DNA of 64,000 bases, taken from NCBI RefSeq assembly GCF_019649055.1, contig NW_026570350.1:124001-188000 (forward strand). Direction: 5' to 3'. The notes beneath the pieces were generated by a model. That model saw only the letters and a program-made list of their open reading frames with translations, had not been told where the DNA came from and did no database searches. This DNA is from Paramacrobiotus metropolitanus (lineage: Eukaryota; Tardigrada; Eutardigrada; Parachela; Macrobiotidae). Below, piece by piece: positions 62,203 to 64,000 of the stretch (the first letter of the stretch is position 1; each line of letters starts with the position of its first letter). The position numbers were made by a program, and so were the translations under genes.

Positions 62203-62679
62203 CTACACCTCATATTCTGTACTGTCAAGCTGCGTGTGATTTACGTGACAGTCCGCATCGCCGTCATCCGGCCGCTCAGTCACATAACCATCAACGCTCT
62301 CGCATTCATCCGGCATTCGCTCCGCTGTTACATCAGGCTCTGGTGGTGCCGGTACCCACGCTGCCGACGGAGGATACACGTGCACGAAAATGACGTAGCG
62401 TGGCGCCGCGGGCGATTCAAAGTGCAGATGCAGGTAGCCCTTCGCGATGGCCTCGGCCAGGGTGTCATTGTCATCCGGCACCAGGGTCCCGTTGGACAGG
62501 ACGATGGGCGTATCCGCCGGCAGACAGAGCTCGCGTAGCGTGGCGTAGTGCAGCTCGGCCATGGTGATGGCTGGGTCAGCGTCCGTGTCGCCAAATAGGA
62601 ACATGGGCGGCGTCTCGTCACGTTTAAACTCGCCCGCCGGGTGGATGTACACCAGCTTGAGGGGGATGTCCGCCACCAT
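62203..62679 (-). CDS. Ubl-like family copy 6, short intact form
   Basis: 158 residues from ATG 62679 (chosen because MVADIPLKLVYIHP aligns with the MAIPI/MAVPI starts of the sisters; the frame also extends 23 codons upstream). It has the N-terminal domain MFLFGDTDADP, MAELHYATLRELCLPAD, VLSNGTLVPDDND, LAEAIAKGYLHLHF and PRYVIFVHVYPPSAA. An acidic tail (DGYVTERPDDGDADC) follows and the protein lacks the variable repeats and the C-terminal motif. It is the closest relative of the broken copy 1, which lies 19 kb away. Confidence 0.75.
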   Translation of the reverse strand: MVADIPLKLVYIHPAGEFKRDETPPMFLFGDTDADPAITMAELHYATLRELCLPADTPIVLSNGTLVPDDNDTLAEAIAKGYLHLHFESPAAPRYVIFVHVYPPSAAWVPAPPEPDVTAERMPDECESVDGYVTERPDDGDADCHVNHTQLDSTEYEV

Positions 62680-62759
62680 GTTGCGAGAAAATTTTCTGCC
62701 GGCAATCGAAAATAAATAACTGGTCAATACGGATTCGATGACGCGCACGTATAGACCGT

Positions 62760-64000
62760 CAAAATTCTCAAATTTTATATTTTTCCAATAGCTTATTAAT
62801 TAACGAAGCTGCTTAAAGAAATCAAAACCCGCCAACCATTTTTACGATTTTCATCCAAAACTGCAGTTTGTAAAACTAAGATCGGCAGGAATTAGGAAGG
62901 AATAACCATGCCAAACCTTACCTTACGTGTTCAATATATATTCGTTTAAAAATCAGTACGTAAGCGTACGACGAATATAGAAAAAAATAATTGAACTCTT
63001 CACTGGATGCTATGCAGGCTACTTCACAAGCACTAGTGGTAAAATCTACGGGAGTGAAAGAGCGGTTCGATTTCTTTTACAGGAGCATGCAGAAGTGGCC
63101 GGTGCAAAGTTCAAGCTAGTGTTATATAACCGCGGCGCTGTTGCGGCACAGGTCATGCTGTACAGATACACAGGTGTTTCGAATTTGTTCGTTAATGCGT
63201 AATCTGGCCTATGAGCCAGTGGTCAACCGGTCAATGCCCTAGCCAAAGTGCATACCATGGAAACTGTGTTGTGCAATGGGTCGGTCTTCATGATAACGCG
63301 GGATTGTTCAATCGTAGATGCAATCGTCTAAAGAGTGTATGATTACATGCCGGATACCGACAACGCTGCCGGGATTAGCAGCCCCGGAAGCCTCATGTCG
63401 CCGACGCCGTAAACTGTCGGCGTGACGGATGCAGGTCACATTCGCCTTGACGAAAACGTCAGAAGGATTTTTTGATTAAATGTCTTAAAATTTCTCAATT
63501 ATATTAACGGCTTTACCATATTCATTAAATAAAATTTTGCACATAAAATGGTGAGAAATTTCGGCGTGGATTTCGTTTTGGAGCTAGCAAAACGATCGGA
63601 TCCATTTCGTCGCAAATCCCGACTGAACGCTGGTGCAACGTGCCAAAGCATGTCCGGTGCCGGGACTAACTGGAAAATGATTTCCCAACTGCTTCGGATG
63701 GCGTTCTTTACCACCAAGGGCAGATACTGGTCATGCACCGCGGTATTTTAAAAAAATTACTTAACCGGATTGTCGCACTGTTGTGTACGCACTTGCTGGC
63801 GGTCTGTTGTTTTTGGTCCCTCAAGTATGGAACATATGTAAAACAGAATTCAACAAGCCGCATCCAGATACCAAACGTATACGACGAAAATTAACGAAAA
63901 TGTAAAAACATAAGAACCTACTTGCATAATTTTGCATTAATACAATACTGCATTGCGAAAACTTCAACTTTTAAAGTTTGTATACCTTTTGCCGATAAAT
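62760..64000. other. Right end, no gene recognised
   Basis: AT-rich with short inverted repeats. A GC-richer patch around 63550-63750 is open on both strands, but neither translation has recognisable content. Confidence 0.4.

Noticed and set aside
63499-63751. Overlapping open frames at the right end
   Set aside because: Both strands are open with no recognisable features; no basis to choose either as a gene.

Overview
The window reads as nuclear DNA of a small-genome invertebrate animal. It has short spliceosomal introns (about 60-390 bp), a single-exon class A GPCR, an F-box protein, a metazoan-type tRNA-Gln, Ty3/gypsy and non-LTR retroelements and abundant foldback repeats. A tardigrade or other small ecdysozoan would fit, but nothing here proves the phylum. 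There is no bacterial, CRISPR or operon-like structure.

Layout. 1-5 kb: mostly gene-poor, with two 5'-truncated non-LTR retrotransposon fragments facing away from each other and one candidate small secreted peptide. 5-9 kb: a minus-strand coiled-coil gene whose last eight exons can be read with matching splice phases. 10-11.1 kb: an orphan GPCR with a TATA box. 11.9 kb: tRNA-Gln(TTG). 13.04-37.87 kb: one giant (about 24.8 kb) minus-strand Ty3/gypsy LTR retrotransposon. 39.9-42.0 kb: a roughly 130-bp satellite. 42.8-44.4 kb: two foldback elements. 43.4-62.7 kb: a dispersed minus-strand family of proteins with a ubiquitin-like-looking N-terminal domain and/or a conserved C-terminal beta-hairpin-like tail (intact, broken and remnant copies), interrupted by a plus-strand two-exon F-box gene at 58.0-60.0 kb.

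The giant element is the main object. It has 353/358-bp LTRs and a primer-binding site matching the 3' end of initiator tRNA-Met. Its order is a coiled-coil ORF, gag with a zinc knuckle and RGG tail, protease, RT, RNase H and integrase. After integrase come a further ~8 kb of ORFs without obvious relatives: a duplicated domain, a possible linker-histone-like winged helix, an SR/RS-rich protein and a basic-tailed protein. Its pol and gag frames carry several single stops and one-base shifts, so this copy, as sequenced, is probably not autonomous.

The most unusual signal is the octamer AAAGGTCA (complement TGACCTTT). By hand count the 7-mer core AAGGTCA occurs about 115 times between 13.6 and 36.7 kb on either strand, against about 3 expected by chance. 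It is present in leader, trailer and coding sequence and is read in all three frames (as KGH, KVT or RS/ERSP). In the 5' leader it forms a tandem array with 42-bp and then about 30-bp period. It matches the monomeric nuclear-receptor site (NBRE; NR4A/ERR/FTZ-F1 class). An element-wide array of DNA-binding sites, or a self-recognition mark, is therefore the leading hypothesis.
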